Shown here: piece by piece, positions 38,369 to 47,468 of the stretch
Layout: each line of letters begins with the position of its first letter
Position numbering within the stretch: the stretch's first letter is position 1
Virus record (IMG/VR): IMGVR_UViG_3300029951_000040
Location: 1-49,786 of that record
Length of the DNA: 49,786 nt
Source: a virus
Direction: 5' to 3' (one strand)
Notes under the pieces: model-generated
What the model was told of the DNA's origin: nothing
Seen by the model: the letters and a program-made list of their open reading frames with translations, nothing else
Database searches by the model: none
Program-made: the position numbers and the translations under genes

Positions 38369-38887
38369 ATGGGCCGACCAAGCAAGCTTACCCCCCAGCA
38401 ATGGGAGCAGATCGACGAGCGACTACTTCGCGGAGACACGCCCGCGAACATCGCAAAGGACTTCCGGGGCGCCACGCGCCAGATGATCGAGCAGCGTGGC
38501 AAGAAAAAGATTGATGGCATAAAAGACGTTGCCAAACAAATAGTTAGCACCGAGCGCAATCTTCATAGATTGCCCCCGCACCAACAACTGCAGGCCCAAA
38601 CGCTCGCCCAAAGGTGGATGCGCATCAGCGACAACCTGACCGAGGGCGCCGACAGGCTTGCCGGTAATTTCTTCCGACTGAGCGTTATGGCATCGACGCA
38701 GCTCGACAAGGTGGACGAGATCGACCCGGAGGAATCCGACAGGTACTTGAAGTCCGCCAGGCGAATGACGCAGATGGCGGCCGAGTCGGCTGAGCCGGCT
38801 CTGAGAATGATGGCTGTGATGAAAGCGTCCGTGACGGACGGTAATGGATCCGACGTAGTGACCATCGCTGGCGGAATGCCGGACTAA
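38369..38887 (+). CDS. Terminase small subunit
   Basis: A 172-residue protein starting MGRPSKLTPQQWEQIDERLL. The first 60 residues form an HTH (GDTPANIAKDFRGATRQMIEQ), the middle is a helical oligomerisation region (LAQRWMRISDNLTEGADRL), and the end is short and hydrophobic. Small terminase subunits recognise the packaging start on the concatemer and load the large subunit, whose gene follows after 10 bases. Length and order are typical. Confidence 0.75.
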   Translation: MGRPSKLTPQQWEQIDERLLRGDTPANIAKDFRGATRQMIEQRGKKKIDGIKDVAKQIVSTERNLHRLPPHQQLQAQTLAQRWMRISDNLTEGADRLAGNFFRLSVMASTQLDKVDEIDPEESDRYLKSARRMTQMAAESAEPALRMMAVMKASVTDGNGSDVVTIAGGMPD

Positions 38888-38897
38888 GGGAAAACCA

Positions 38898-40185
38898 GTG
38901 CCAACGATCATCCTTCCGACCCTCCATCCTGGACAGGTCAAAATTTACGAAGGGAGAGCGCAGCTGAACGTAGTCTGTTGCGGACGCAGGTTTCGGAAAA
39001 ACAAAACTGATGTCTGCCATTGCAGGCAATGCCGCAGCCAAGGGCCGCAAAGCCGCCATCTTTACGCCTGAGCACAAGCAGTGGTCGGAGCCTTATGACG
39101 AGCTGCTGGAGATCCTTCAGCCCATCAAGCGCAAGGCGAACAAGAACGAGGCCACCATCCGCACAACAACGGATGGATTGATCGACTTCTGGGCGACCAC
39201 TGACAACCCGCTGGCTGGGCGTGGTCGGGAGTACCACGTTGGATGCATGGATGAGGCCGCATTCTCGAAGAACATCCAGATGACGCAAATTTGGACGCGC
39301 GCCATCAAGCCTACCCTGCTGACGACGCGCGGAAGTTTCTGGCTGTTCTCGACGCCGAACGGGATTGACCCGGACAATTTCTTCTACCAAGCGTGGCACG
39401 ACCCTGAAATGGGGTTCAAGCAATTCCACGCGCCGACTGCGAACAACCCCTATGTTCCGCCGGATGAGCTTGAAAAGGAGAGGCTGAAGCACCACCCGCT
39501 GACATGGAAGCAGGAATTCCTTGCCGAATTTGTGTCCTGGGATTCGTCAACTTTCTTCAAGCTGGACTATTTCATGGGCGCCGATGGCTTGCCGGTGAAC
39601 TATCCGAACAAGTGCGACTATGTATTTGCAGTGCTTGACTGTGCCGCAAAATCGGGCACGGAGCATGATGGCACGGGGGTTCTGTATTGCGCCTTCAGTC
39701 AATACCACGGAGACAAGCTCGTCTGGCTGGATTACGAACTCCACAGCGTAGACGCGGCGATGTTGGAATATCTGGCGCCCAGCATCATGAAGCGATGCGA
39801 TGAATTGGCTGCTCAGTGTGGCGCGCGCCGGGGCTCCATTGGACTATTCGTCGAGGATGCGGCTGGTGGGACGGTACTCATTCAGCAGGGGCAGGCCAAA
39901 GGCTGGCCGGTGACGCCGATCCCATCAAAGCTCATGGCGAAAGGGAAGGATGAGCGAGCCATGATCGCGGGCGGCCCAGCCTATCGAGGGGAGTGCAAAA
40001 TTAGCCGCCACGCCTTCGACAAGGTGATCCCATGGAAGGGCCGAAACTTGAACCATCTAGTGCACCAGGTTGTGACATTCAGGATTGGCGACAAGGATGC
40101 CAGCAAGCGGGCGGACGACCTGTTGGACACGGCCTGTTATTCAATCGCGCTCACACTTGTGAGCGAAGATGCTGTGGGCGACTAG
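38898..40185 (+). CDS. Terminase large subunit, frameshifted inside the Walker A motif
   Basis: The reading frame starts at a GTG (38898, PTIILPTLHPGQ). At 38991-38993 the codon TTT is followed by CGG; moving +1 (TTC GGA AAA ACA AAA CTG ATG) restores GRRFGKTKLM, the ATPase Walker A motif. The joined protein has 428 residues. Walker B is VGCMDEAAF, the coupling motif is LFSTPNG, and the RuvC-like nuclease has VLDCAAKSG, FVEDAAGG and DDLLDTA. Without the shift only a truncated form from 39010 lacking the motif would be made. Either one base is wrong, or TTT C is a true +1 shift site, or the gene is damaged. Confidence 0.85.
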
Positions 40186-40221
40186 TTTCGCTGCCCAGCC
40201 ATTCCTGAGAGAATCGCCGCC

Positions 40222-41643
40222 ATGGCATCCATCGAAATCACCGGCTCTGGCCTGACATCCCCGCTCCAGCAGATCATGGGCTGCGACGAGATCGAGCCTG
40301 GCTCACCGGCTGGATACTCGATGTGCAAGGCGCTGTGGGCAAATCTCGGCATCGCGGCCAAGCTTGTCGAGAAGCCGGTGGCGCTGGCCCTGAGCCAGAA
40401 GCGGCTGATCAATGTGCCGTGCGCCATCGAGGAGAAATTCGTGGAGGCGTTCAACCAGGAGTGGGAACGCCTGGAATGCACGAATCACATCCGAGACCTG
40501 CACCACATCGCGCGCGCATATGGCGCCTCGGCGCTGATCGTGGGCTGGCCGGAAGTGGCAACTACGGAGCCCATCGACCTCACGTCCATTGCCGTGACGG
40601 AGGGTCTGTACTTCAACACGTATGACCCGCTTAACCTGTCGGGTTCCATCGTCACGAACCAGAACCCGAACGCGCCCGATTTCCAGAAGCCGCGGCGCAA
40701 CATCACGGCGGCCGGGCAGCCCTACCATCCGAGTCGGGCTGTCGTCGTGTTCAATGGCACGCCGATATATCTGGATTATCAGGCGTCCTCGTTCAGCTTC
40801 TCTGGCCGATCCGTTTTCCTGCGCGCCCTCTTTCCCCTGAAGTCATACATCCAGACCATGCTGGTCGATGACATGATCAGCATCAAAGCCGGCCTCATCG
40901 TCGCCAAGATCAAGCAGGGCAGTTCGATTGCCAACAAGATCGCTGAGGCGGTGTCGGGCCTGAAGCGCGCCATGATCAAGATCGCTGGCGCCGGCAACGT
41001 GTTGACCATCGACCCCTCCGAAGACATCGAGTCGATTAACCTCACGAATTTGGATGGGCCGTACAAACTGGCGCGTGACAACATCATTGCCAACATCGCC
41101 ACGGGCGGTGACGTGCCTGCAATCCTGATCAAGGACGAGTCCTACGCCGAAGGCTTCAGCGACGGCGATGTCGATATGATGGCGGTCGTCCAGTACATCG
41201 ACGGCATTCGAGAGCAGATGCAGTCAGCCTGCGCGTTCTTCGACAAGATCGTGATGGCCCGCGCGTGGAACAAGGGATTTTACGAGGCAGTGAAGGGCGA
41301 ATATCCGGACGAAGTGGAGGCGACCTACGAGCTGTTCTACTCGAACGCCAAGCATCGATTCAAGGCCAAGTGGCCTACGTTGATCAAGGAAAAGGAATCC
41401 GAGACTGTCAAGCGCAACGCCGAGAAACTGAAAGCCATGTCGGATGTCATGAAGGTTCTTCTGCCGTCTCTGGATCCGGAGAACAAGGCCCGTTTGGTGG
41501 CCTGGTTCGTGGCGGCACTCAACGACATGAAGGACGTTTTCTCGGGCGAAATGGAATTCGACGAGCAGGCGCTTGCCGACTACGAGCCACCTGCGCCGAC
41601 GATGGGTGGCGCCCCAGGTGAGGGCGGCGGCGGTGGCGAGTAA
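40222..41643 (+). CDS. Portal protein (DUF1073 type)
   Basis: A 473-residue protein. The DUF1073 pattern is visible: KPVALALSQKRL, HHIARAYGASALIVG, PSRAVVVFNGTPIYLDYQ, DIESINLTNLDG, and AILIKDESYAEGFSDGD. The portal forms the dodecameric ring at one capsid vertex, serves as the DNA entry channel and joins the tail. The C-terminus is Pro/Gly-rich (APTMGGAPGEGGGGGE). It is followed in the same operon by the MuF-like gene with an overlap. Confidence 0.85.
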   Translation: MASIEITGSGLTSPLQQIMGCDEIEPGSPAGYSMCKALWANLGIAAKLVEKPVALALSQKRLINVPCAIEEKFVEAFNQEWERLECTNHIRDLHHIARAYGASALIVGWPEVATTEPIDLTSIAVTEGLYFNTYDPLNLSGSIVTNQNPNAPDFQKPRRNITAAGQPYHPSRAVVVFNGTPIYLDYQASSFSFSGRSVFLRALFPLKSYIQTMLVDDMISIKAGLIVAKIKQGSSIANKIAEAVSGLKRAMIKIAGAGNVLTIDPSEDIESINLTNLDGPYKLARDNIIANIATGGDVPAILIKDESYAEGFSDGDVDMMAVVQYIDGIREQMQSACAFFDKIVMARAWNKGFYEAVKGEYPDEVEATYELFYSNAKHRFKAKWPTLIKEKESETVKRNAEKLKAMSDVMKVLLPSLDPENKARLVAWFVAALNDMKDVFSGEMEFDEQALADYEPPAPTMGGAPGEGGGGGE

Positions 41644-42466
41644 GGCGCCAACGTTCTACGAGGAAATCACGGCGGCAACGCAGCATTTCCGAGAGTTTGG
41701 GTTTCGCTCGCAGAACCAATTGGACGAATGGGTGGCGCGTATCCGCCGAGCGGCCCTGTTGCAACTGAAGACACCGGCCGAGACAGAACGGGCTCTGAAG
41801 CGCGCGCTGACCGAACGGTATTCCAATCTCATCACGAAGGCCGGTGTACTGAAGACCATGCCGGAGGTGTCGCGATTCACTCTGGACAAGCTCAAACCGC
41901 AGCTTCGCAAGGAATTGGATCGGCGAATTCTGGCAAGCGCAAATCTAATCAAGCTGAACCGCGCGAAGGCCATCGACACGACGCTGAGCCGATTCCAGGG
42001 CTGGGCGACGGCAATCCCCGCGGGCGGTTCTAATGCTCCAGAAGCGCGCGCTGACAAGGAATTGATGCGCAAGGCTTTGGCAAGAATGCCATTCGAGGAG
42101 CGGCGCGTCATCATTGATCAGTCGCACAAGATGATCGCAGCCCTGCGTGATACGGTCGCAGTCGGAGGCGGCGCGCTGGCGGGTATCTGGAACTCGCCCT
42201 GGCGCAGGCAAGGCTACAACTACAGGGAAGACCATAAGGAACGTGATGAGCAGTGGTATGCCATCCGCGACAATTGGGCCATCGAAAAGGGCCTCATGAA
42301 GCCTGGGCCGAATGGTTATCTCGACTCCATCGACGGCCCGGGATTCCTGCCGTTTTGTTCATGCAGCCTGCAATACGTTTTTTCGCTGAACAAGCTCCCG
42401 CCCGACATGCTGACGAAAGCCGGCATGTATGGCGTGACGTTGAAATCGACGGCACCGCAGAGCTAG
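41633..42466 (+). CDS. MuF-like minor head protein
   Basis: A 277-residue protein; the GTG at 41633 (VASKAPTFYEE) lies inside the end of the portal gene. The helical N-terminus (WVARIRRAALLQLKTPAETERALKRAL) and a C-terminal segment with REDHKERDEQWYAIRDNWAIEKG and FLPFCSCSLQYVF match the ending of MuF/SPP1 gp7 family proteins (here H-x-x-R-D...C-x-C). Such proteins sit near the portal and are injected or used in head assembly. Slightly short for the family. Confidence 0.7.
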   Translation: MASKAPTFYEEITAATQHFREFGFRSQNQLDEWVARIRRAALLQLKTPAETERALKRALTERYSNLITKAGVLKTMPEVSRFTLDKLKPQLRKELDRRILASANLIKLNRAKAIDTTLSRFQGWATAIPAGGSNAPEARADKELMRKALARMPFEERRVIIDQSHKMIAALRDTVAVGGGALAGIWNSPWRRQGYNYREDHKERDEQWYAIRDNWAIEKGLMKPGPNGYLDSIDGPGFLPFCSCSLQYVFSLNKLPPDMLTKAGMYGVTLKSTAPQS

Positions 42467-42482
42467 GACATAATCGCTACCT

Positions 42483-44198
42483 ATGGACGAACTCCCGATT
42501 GCACCGCACGCAGGCCCGATGGGTCGCGCGGCCGGGATCATGTTCATCACGCCCGATGGGGAGACGCTGCTCCTGCGTCGTGGCGATGGCGGCGATTTCC
42601 CGCGCACGTTCGGATTCCCGGGCGGCCATCTCGAAGAGGGTGAAGATGACGAACAAGCCGCTCGACGAGAAACGCTGGAGGAAACTGGCTACGCCTACGA
42701 AGGCCCCCTCACGCGCCTTTGCAGCGATCCGCAGTTCACTACTTTCGTTGCCAGAGACGTGGAAAAGTTTGAGGTCACAATCTGCGACGAAAGTACCGGA
42801 TTCGCCTGGTGCAAGCCCGACCAAGCGCCGAGTCCGCTCCACCCCGGCTGTGAGCGAGCATTCCGAATCGCTGCCGCTGAAACTGAACTCGATGTTGCCC
42901 GACTGATTCGCGACGGCGACCTGCCCAGCCCTCAGGTCTTCCGTAACTCGATGCTGTTCGCGCTGAGAATCACGGGCACCGGCCACGCATACCGATCCAG
43001 CGCTGAAGAACACGTTTGGCGCGACCCATCCATTGTCCTGACCCCTGAATTTCTGGAGCGCTGCAACGGCCTGTTCGTGACGGCGCGCCATCCGGTCAAG
43101 GACACGATTGATACTGAGACTTTCTCGCAATCGGTCATCGGCGCGATCATGCTGCCCTATATCCAGGGCGAAGACGTGATGGGTATCGCGCGCATTATTG
43201 ACCTGCATGCGGGCGCCGCCATGGGCCGGGTAGGCGCGAAATGGAGTACGTCGCCAGGCGTCGTATTTGCGAAATCGAGCGGCAATGTTAAAGTCTCGCT
43301 CAACGATGATAAACCCCTCCTAATCGAGGGCAATCCAGTGCTGATCGACCATCTCGCAATCTGCGATTTGGGAGTCTGGGACAAGGAAGGCCCCCCGGAG
43401 GGGGTGCAAGTTGACCAACCAATCGAGGTGAATATGGCAGGCGAAACGAGCGGCGAAACCAAGGTGGATTCCACCATCCCTTCGCTCAATGACGTCATGC
43501 AGGCGGTGAAGGCGATTGCCGAAGGGCAAGGCAAGATTCACGCGCGCATGGATGCGTTCGAGAAGGACAAGCCGGCTGAGCCACTGGAGACCGCTGCCGA
43601 CAAGGCCAAGAAGGACGCCGAGGCGAAGGCCGAGGAAGAGAAGAAGGCGGACAAGGCGAAGAAGGACGCGGACGAGGCGATGATGGCCGACAAGGCCAAA
43701 AAGGACGCCGCCGAGGAAGCCGCCAAGAAGGACGCCTTCGAGAAGGAAGAGCAGGCCAAGAAGGATGCTGCGCTGGCCGCTCGCTGCGATGCTGACGAGA
43801 CCGCCTACGCCGATGCCCAGGCCCGCGCCGATGGCGTGTACGCGATGTTCGGCAAGTCGGCTCCGCGCCGCATGGATGGCGAAAAGCTGATGGACTACCG
43901 CCGCCGCCTCGCGCGACCGCATCAGACGCACAGCGCGGCCTACAAGGACGCCAAGCTGGACACCGTCACCGATGCCGCGGTGTTCAAGGCCGTCGAGGAC
44001 GCGATCTACCACGACGCAGCCGCCGCATCCCGCACCCCGGGCGTTTACGGCGCCGGTCAACTGATCGCGATGACCTCGCGTGACGCCGCTGGCCGCACGA
44101 TCACCAAGTTCGGCGGCGACGTGGAAGCCTTCCTCGGCGACTTCAAGATTCCCGAGCAGCGCGTGACCGAGTTCCACACCCCGCAAGCCCGCCGCTAA
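42483..44198 (+). CDS. Nudix hydrolase domain fused to prohead protease (DUF2213) and scaffold-like region
   Basis: A 571-residue protein with three parts. Residues 10-130 are a Nudix domain with the full Nudix box G-x5-E-x7-RE-T-x-EE-x-G at 48-70 (GHLEEGE...RETLEETGY). Residues about 150-315 read like DUF2213 prohead protease (IARIIDLHAGAAMG, VLIDHLAICDLGV). Residues 318-460 are a Lys/Ala/Glu/Asp coiled coil typical of scaffolds, then a compact helical C-terminus. Protease-scaffold fusion is known; the N-terminal Nudix domain is unusual and could hydrolyse nucleotides inside the prohead or be a structural leftover. Confidence 0.75.
   Translation: MDELPIAPHAGPMGRAAGIMFITPDGETLLLRRGDGGDFPRTFGFPGGHLEEGEDDEQAARRETLEETGYAYEGPLTRLCSDPQFTTFVARDVEKFEVTICDESTGFAWCKPDQAPSPLHPGCERAFRIAAAETELDVARLIRDGDLPSPQVFRNSMLFALRITGTGHAYRSSAEEHVWRDPSIVLTPEFLERCNGLFVTARHPVKDTIDTETFSQSVIGAIMLPYIQGEDVMGIARIIDLHAGAAMGRVGAKWSTSPGVVFAKSSGNVKVSLNDDKPLLIEGNPVLIDHLAICDLGVWDKEGPPEGVQVDQPIEVNMAGETSGETKVDSTIPSLNDVMQAVKAIAEGQGKIHARMDAFEKDKPAEPLETAADKAKKDAEAKAEEEKKADKAKKDADEAMMADKAKKDAAEEAAKKDAFEKEEQAKKDAALAARCDADETAYADAQARADGVYAMFGKSAPRRMDGEKLMDYRRRLARPHQTHSAAYKDAKLDTVTDAAVFKAVEDAIYHDAAAASRTPGVYGAGQLIAMTSRDAAGRTITKFGGDVEAFLGDFKIPEQRVTEFHTPQARR
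43434..44198 (+). CDS. Possible internal in-frame scaffold protein
   Basis: The ATG at 43434 (MAGETSGETKVDSTIP, residue 318 of the parent) has GAGGTG five bases before it and stands exactly at the end of the protease region. A 254-residue product would be the charged coiled coil plus C-terminal domain, analogous to lambda Nu3 made from an internal start within gene C. Proposed from the ribosome binding site and domain boundary only. Confidence 0.5.
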   Translation: MAGETSGETKVDSTIPSLNDVMQAVKAIAEGQGKIHARMDAFEKDKPAEPLETAADKAKKDAEAKAEEEKKADKAKKDADEAMMADKAKKDAAEEAAKKDAFEKEEQAKKDAALAARCDADETAYADAQARADGVYAMFGKSAPRRMDGEKLMDYRRRLARPHQTHSAAYKDAKLDTVTDAAVFKAVEDAIYHDAAAASRTPGVYGAGQLIAMTSRDAAGRTITKFGGDVEAFLGDFKIPEQRVTEFHTPQARR

Positions 44199-44210
44199 GG
44201 AGAGACATCA

Positions 44211-44822
44211 GTGTCCAATATCTCGATTGCCCCGTTCGCGACGACCAACGCCGCGGGCCTGTTCAACGTCAACAGCGCAGGCTTCACGCAGGGTGACGCG
44301 CAAGACGATCCGGCGGTGAAGTTCAAGCTGTCTGGTGGCGTTCTGCTGGCTTCGGCCTCGGCGCCGATGTGGGGTGGCATTCCCCTTACGGAGCTGATCC
44401 CCGCCGCCGTGACCACGCCGGGTTCCGATGTGCTCGGACCCACCGTCCAGATTGCTACCGCGCTGGCGAATGTGACCGGTATCTGCGTGTTCAACCAGGC
44501 TTTCCACGGCGTCACCTCGCCGCAAAGTCCGGTTCCGCTGTACGCCCCTGGTTCGTCGGTCAACTTCTACCGCACCGGCTCCGGCGCGCGCATCCCGTTG
44601 CGCCTGAACCCTGCTCTGGTGTCCATCGACGGCTCCATCATCTCGACGCAGCTCAGCTGGGACTTCACGAACCAGTGGCTGACGACCTACGACGGCACGA
44701 ACGCTTTCCCGGTCAAGGTGCTGAAGGTGAGCGCCACGGGCAACAAGACGGTTTCGTACAACTCTGGCACCGGCCTCGCAACGTACCTCACGACCGAAGT
44801 CGTGGCGCTCTGCCTGCTCTGA
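44211..44822 (+). CDS. Head decoration or stabilisation protein
   Basis: A 203-residue protein from a GTG with an AAGGAGAG ribosome binding site. It is beta-rich with no signal peptide and has an IPLTELIPAAVTTPG segment. Position between scaffold/protease and major capsid genes is where decoration proteins are found in this group. A fibrous or receptor role is less likely. Confidence 0.65.
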   Translation: MSNISIAPFATTNAAGLFNVNSAGFTQGDAQDDPAVKFKLSGGVLLASASAPMWGGIPLTELIPAAVTTPGSDVLGPTVQIATALANVTGICVFNQAFHGVTSPQSPVPLYAPGSSVNFYRTGSGARIPLRLNPALVSIDGSIISTQLSWDFTNQWLTTYDGTNAFPVKVLKVSATGNKTVSYNSGTGLATYLTTEVVALCLL

Positions 44823-44854
44823 TCGACTGACGCACAGGAACATAAGGAAAAACC

Positions 44855-45880
44855 ATGAGCGGTTTCGCACCCTCCTACGTACTGGTTCACCCGAGCCACA
44901 TGATGCCCGAGATCATCATGCAGTACAGCATGGCGTCCGGCGCATTCGACATGCTGGCAACCCGCAATCCGATGGCTCGCCTCGGCGAGGGCGATCTCGT
45001 CGTCTACGCCAAGAAGATGCAGCTCACCACGCAGGTCTCGGCCAACCAATCGACGGCCAACCAGCTTCCGAGCGCCACGGTGATCCCGTCGATGATCTCG
45101 ACGCCGACCTACCGGCTCCAGACGCTCTCGCAGTACGACGGCTTCGACCAGTCGGCCGCATCGAACTGGGGCTACGCCCTGCCTGAAGCCATGCGCCTGG
45201 CTGCCCGCCAGGGCATCGCCCAGCAGCTCCGCAACGCGCTGCTGTATGGCTACAACCCGGCGAACGGCGAGGGCATGCTGAACACGGCCGGCGCCACCAC
45301 GCTGAACCTCGGTTCGGACACGAACGGCAACACCGGCTACAGCACCTGGGACAGCGGCCAGCTCGCGCAATTCCTGCTGAACATGATCGGCGCGCTGAAG
45401 ACCAAGACCTTGTTGATCGGGACGCCCCTGCGCTTGGTCTTCACGGCCCCGCAGCGGTTCATCTCGCAGATCAGCTATGGCGGCGTCGTCAGTCTCACGC
45501 AGTTCCAGCGCATCGGCGCTGGCGTCGAGACGGTGGCCGGCATGGTCGAGACGGTTGCCAAGTGGGCCGGCGGCGACGATATCGTCTTCATGGCGGACGA
45601 CACGCTGATCGGCCAGGGCGCGGGCGGCACGGACGCAATCCTGCTGAATGCCCCGGAGCTGAAGATCCCGCGCGCCAAGTCGCAGATCAACACGAACGAC
45701 TTCGCCACGCTGACGCCGAATCAGCAAGCCACCGCGCTGATGCTGATCGATGTCCCGGCTCCGACCGAGATCCCGACGCCCATCGCGGACGGCGGCATCA
45801 CCACGCTGTACACCCTGCGCTCTTCGAGCGGCTGGGGCATCCGCCCCGAGGCCCTGACGATCCTCAGCGCCGGCTTCTGA
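44855..45880 (+). CDS. Major capsid protein (DUF2184 type)
   Basis: A 341-residue protein with an AAGGAAAAACC leader. The pattern SGAFDMLATRNPMARLGEGDLVVYAKKM and LALR-like LAARQGIAQQLRNALLYG, shortened here to AARQGIAQQLRNALLYG, matches DUF2184 HK97-fold capsid proteins. The C-terminus has TALMLIDVPAPTEIP and ends SSGWGIRPEALTILSAGF. High expression is supported by a strong terminator 35 bases after the stop. Confidence 0.85.
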   Translation: MSGFAPSYVLVHPSHMMPEIIMQYSMASGAFDMLATRNPMARLGEGDLVVYAKKMQLTTQVSANQSTANQLPSATVIPSMISTPTYRLQTLSQYDGFDQSAASNWGYALPEAMRLAARQGIAQQLRNALLYGYNPANGEGMLNTAGATTLNLGSDTNGNTGYSTWDSGQLAQFLLNMIGALKTKTLLIGTPLRLVFTAPQRFISQISYGGVVSLTQFQRIGAGVETVAGMVETVAKWAGGDDIVFMADDTLIGQGAGGTDAILLNAPELKIPRAKSQINTNDFATLTPNQQATALMLIDVPAPTEIPTPIADGGITTLYTLRSSSGWGIRPEALTILSAGF

Positions 45881-45914
45881 GTTCTGGTTGTTTCCGCGCT
45901 CCTGACACGAGCTT

Positions 45915-45942
45915 GCCCTCGGCCAAAAGCCGGGGGCTTTTT
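45915..45942 (+). terminator. Strong Rho-independent terminator after the capsid gene
   Basis: Stem GCCCTCGGC (45915-45923) with GCCGGGGGC (45929-45937), one G-T pair, loop CAAAA, then TTTTT. Typical placement to boost capsid message relative to the following connector genes. Confidence 0.85.
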
Positions 45943-45998
45943 CATTTATGGCGTGATACGATTTGTGGGCCAATAAACCCCCAACATCGGGAACCAAA

Positions 45999-46502
45999 AT
46001 GCCTGCCCTGTACATTGCCAATTGCTCCAAGATGGAGCATCTGTTTTGCTTCTCTCTGAAGGGCGCGGCTCGCCCGTTCGCGCTTCCGATCAAGGCCGGT
46101 GGCCAGATCAAGCTGGACTACTACGACAGCGATTTGCAGCAGGTCATTGACCAGCATGAGCAGTATGGTTTCCGAGACGTGAACCAGATCGGAAAGGGTT
46201 TCGGCGGCCTGTGCTATCGGCACGTCATGCCGATCAACGTCGAGGCCATCGAGGCCGGCATCACGCAGACCGAGCAAGATCAGATTGACCGCGCGCTGGA
46301 GGTGCGAAAGCTCACTGCCGCGGCGACGGATCACGTCATGCAGGAAGAGGCTCAGAAGCTCGGCGTCACGCAGACGGGAACGACGGAAATCGAGGTGATC
46401 GAAGAAACGCGCGGTGTGGGCGACTCGAAGACCGGCAAGTTCAACGAGACGATCGAAGTCGCAAAACAAGGCGTGAAACTGCGCCGCAATCGAGGCGCCT
46501 GA
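45999..46502 (+). CDS. Head protein of unknown function
   Basis: A 167-residue protein; the ATG at 45999 (MPALYIANCSKMEHLF) follows the capsid terminator by 57 bases. N-terminal part is beta-rich (FCFSLKGAARPFALPIKAGGQ), middle has DQHEQYGFRDVNQIGKG, and the C-terminal half is charged helix. Its place after the capsid gene fits a head completion or connector-associated protein. Confidence 0.55.
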   Translation: MPALYIANCSKMEHLFCFSLKGAARPFALPIKAGGQIKLDYYDSDLQQVIDQHEQYGFRDVNQIGKGFGGLCYRHVMPINVEAIEAGITQTEQDQIDRALEVRKLTAAATDHVMQEEAQKLGVTQTGTTEIEVIEETRGVGDSKTGKFNETIEVAKQGVKLRRNRGA

Positions 46503-46503
46503 C

Positions 46504-46959
46504 ATGCCGGACACTGCGCCCACTCTTGCCGGCCTGATCGCATTCGGCCGAGGCGCGCCGGCGATTCCAACCGAGGCACTCCCTGACGACAGCCCGGACT
46601 GGCAGACGGCGCTGACGTTCGCGCAAGAGTGGGTGCCGTGCATCCTGAATCAGCTCTCGCCCACGATGTACACCGCCTGCGTATACAACTGGTCGATTTC
46701 CAGCATCGTGCAATGGGCGACTGACCAGCCGGGGCAGACGTACTTCGCGACCCTTCAGGGTATCGATGGGTTCAAGACCGCCAATTTCGTGCCTGGCGTC
46801 GTCACCACAACGTCGGACGAGTCCACGTCCACGGGTCTGACCATCGGTGACGCGTTGTCGAATCTGAGCCTGATCGACTTGCAGCGGGTCAAAGATCCAT
46901 ATGGGCGGGCCGCGCTCGCCATCATGGCTGCGCTCGGCACCGTCTGGGGACTTAGCTGA
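46504..46959 (+). CDS. Head-tail connector, adaptor-like
   Basis: A 151-residue helical protein with QEWVPCILNQLSPTMYTACVYNWSIS, shortened to its helical core, and a C-terminal DPYGRAALAIMAALGT. Length and position resemble head-tail adaptor proteins (gp6/gp15-like) of small myoviruses. Overlaps the next gene by one base. Confidence 0.55.
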   Translation: MPDTAPTLAGLIAFGRGAPAIPTEALPDDSPDWQTALTFAQEWVPCILNQLSPTMYTACVYNWSISSIVQWATDQPGQTYFATLQGIDGFKTANFVPGVVTTTSDESTSTGLTIGDALSNLSLIDLQRVKDPYGRAALAIMAALGTVWGLS

Positions 46960-47468
46960 TGCCGACCTTAAATGTGGGTGTTGTTGATTTGCCCCATGGT
47001 GACGATGACCTGACGACGGGAGATCTCGCCGAAATCCTGGAGGCGAAGTACGACCTGTTTCGAGGCTTCGTCGAGGACAACCTCGACAAGATCGCCGATC
47101 AAATGGCAGATGCGCTCGATGGGGCGCTGAACAACATGCTCAATGGCGCCGCCGTGCCAGAGAACCCGTATGCCGAAGCCATGGAGTGGGTGGGCGCCAG
47201 GTTCCGCGAGTTCATCAATTCGGGTGAGGTGGAACGCCTAGGCCTCATCGGCGTGCCCACTGAGGCTGCGCTGAAGGGCGTGAACCATCGCCTGAAGATC
47301 AAGAGGGGGGGGCGACGGCAGTCGTTCGTAGACACCGGATTGCTCGTGGCCTCGTTCATTGCCTGGATGGACTTCGACGGCAAGGACTATGGGCAAGGCC
47401 CCCAGGCGAACACTGCCCAAGGCAAGACCATCGAAGGAATCCAGAACGACCTGAAGGCGGCTGACTGA
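46959..47468 (+). CDS. Tail or neck completion protein
   Basis: A 169-residue protein starting MPTLNVGVVDLPHGDDD. Helical N-terminal half and a segment RGGRRQSFVDTGLLVASFIAWMD; 'FxDTGxL..S' is typical of minor tail/neck proteins of the HK97 gp10 type. It overlaps its neighbours by one base each. Structural role at the neck is likely. Confidence 0.55.
   Translation: MPTLNVGVVDLPHGDDDLTTGDLAEILEAKYDLFRGFVEDNLDKIADQMADALDGALNNMLNGAAVPENPYAEAMEWVGARFREFINSGEVERLGLIGVPTEAALKGVNHRLKIKRGGRRQSFVDTGLLVASFIAWMDFDGKDYGQGPQANTAQGKTIEGIQNDLKAAD

Noticed and set aside
39010-40185. Taking ATG 39010 as the true start of the terminase large subunit
   Set aside because: It would drop the Walker A motif; the upstream frame contains the expected N-terminus and only a single base separates the two frames.
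44687-46111. 474-codon minus-strand frame across the capsid gene
   Set aside because: Shadow of a high-GC coding region; the product is Arg/Gly/His-rich with no domain, while the + strand has a recognised capsid protein.
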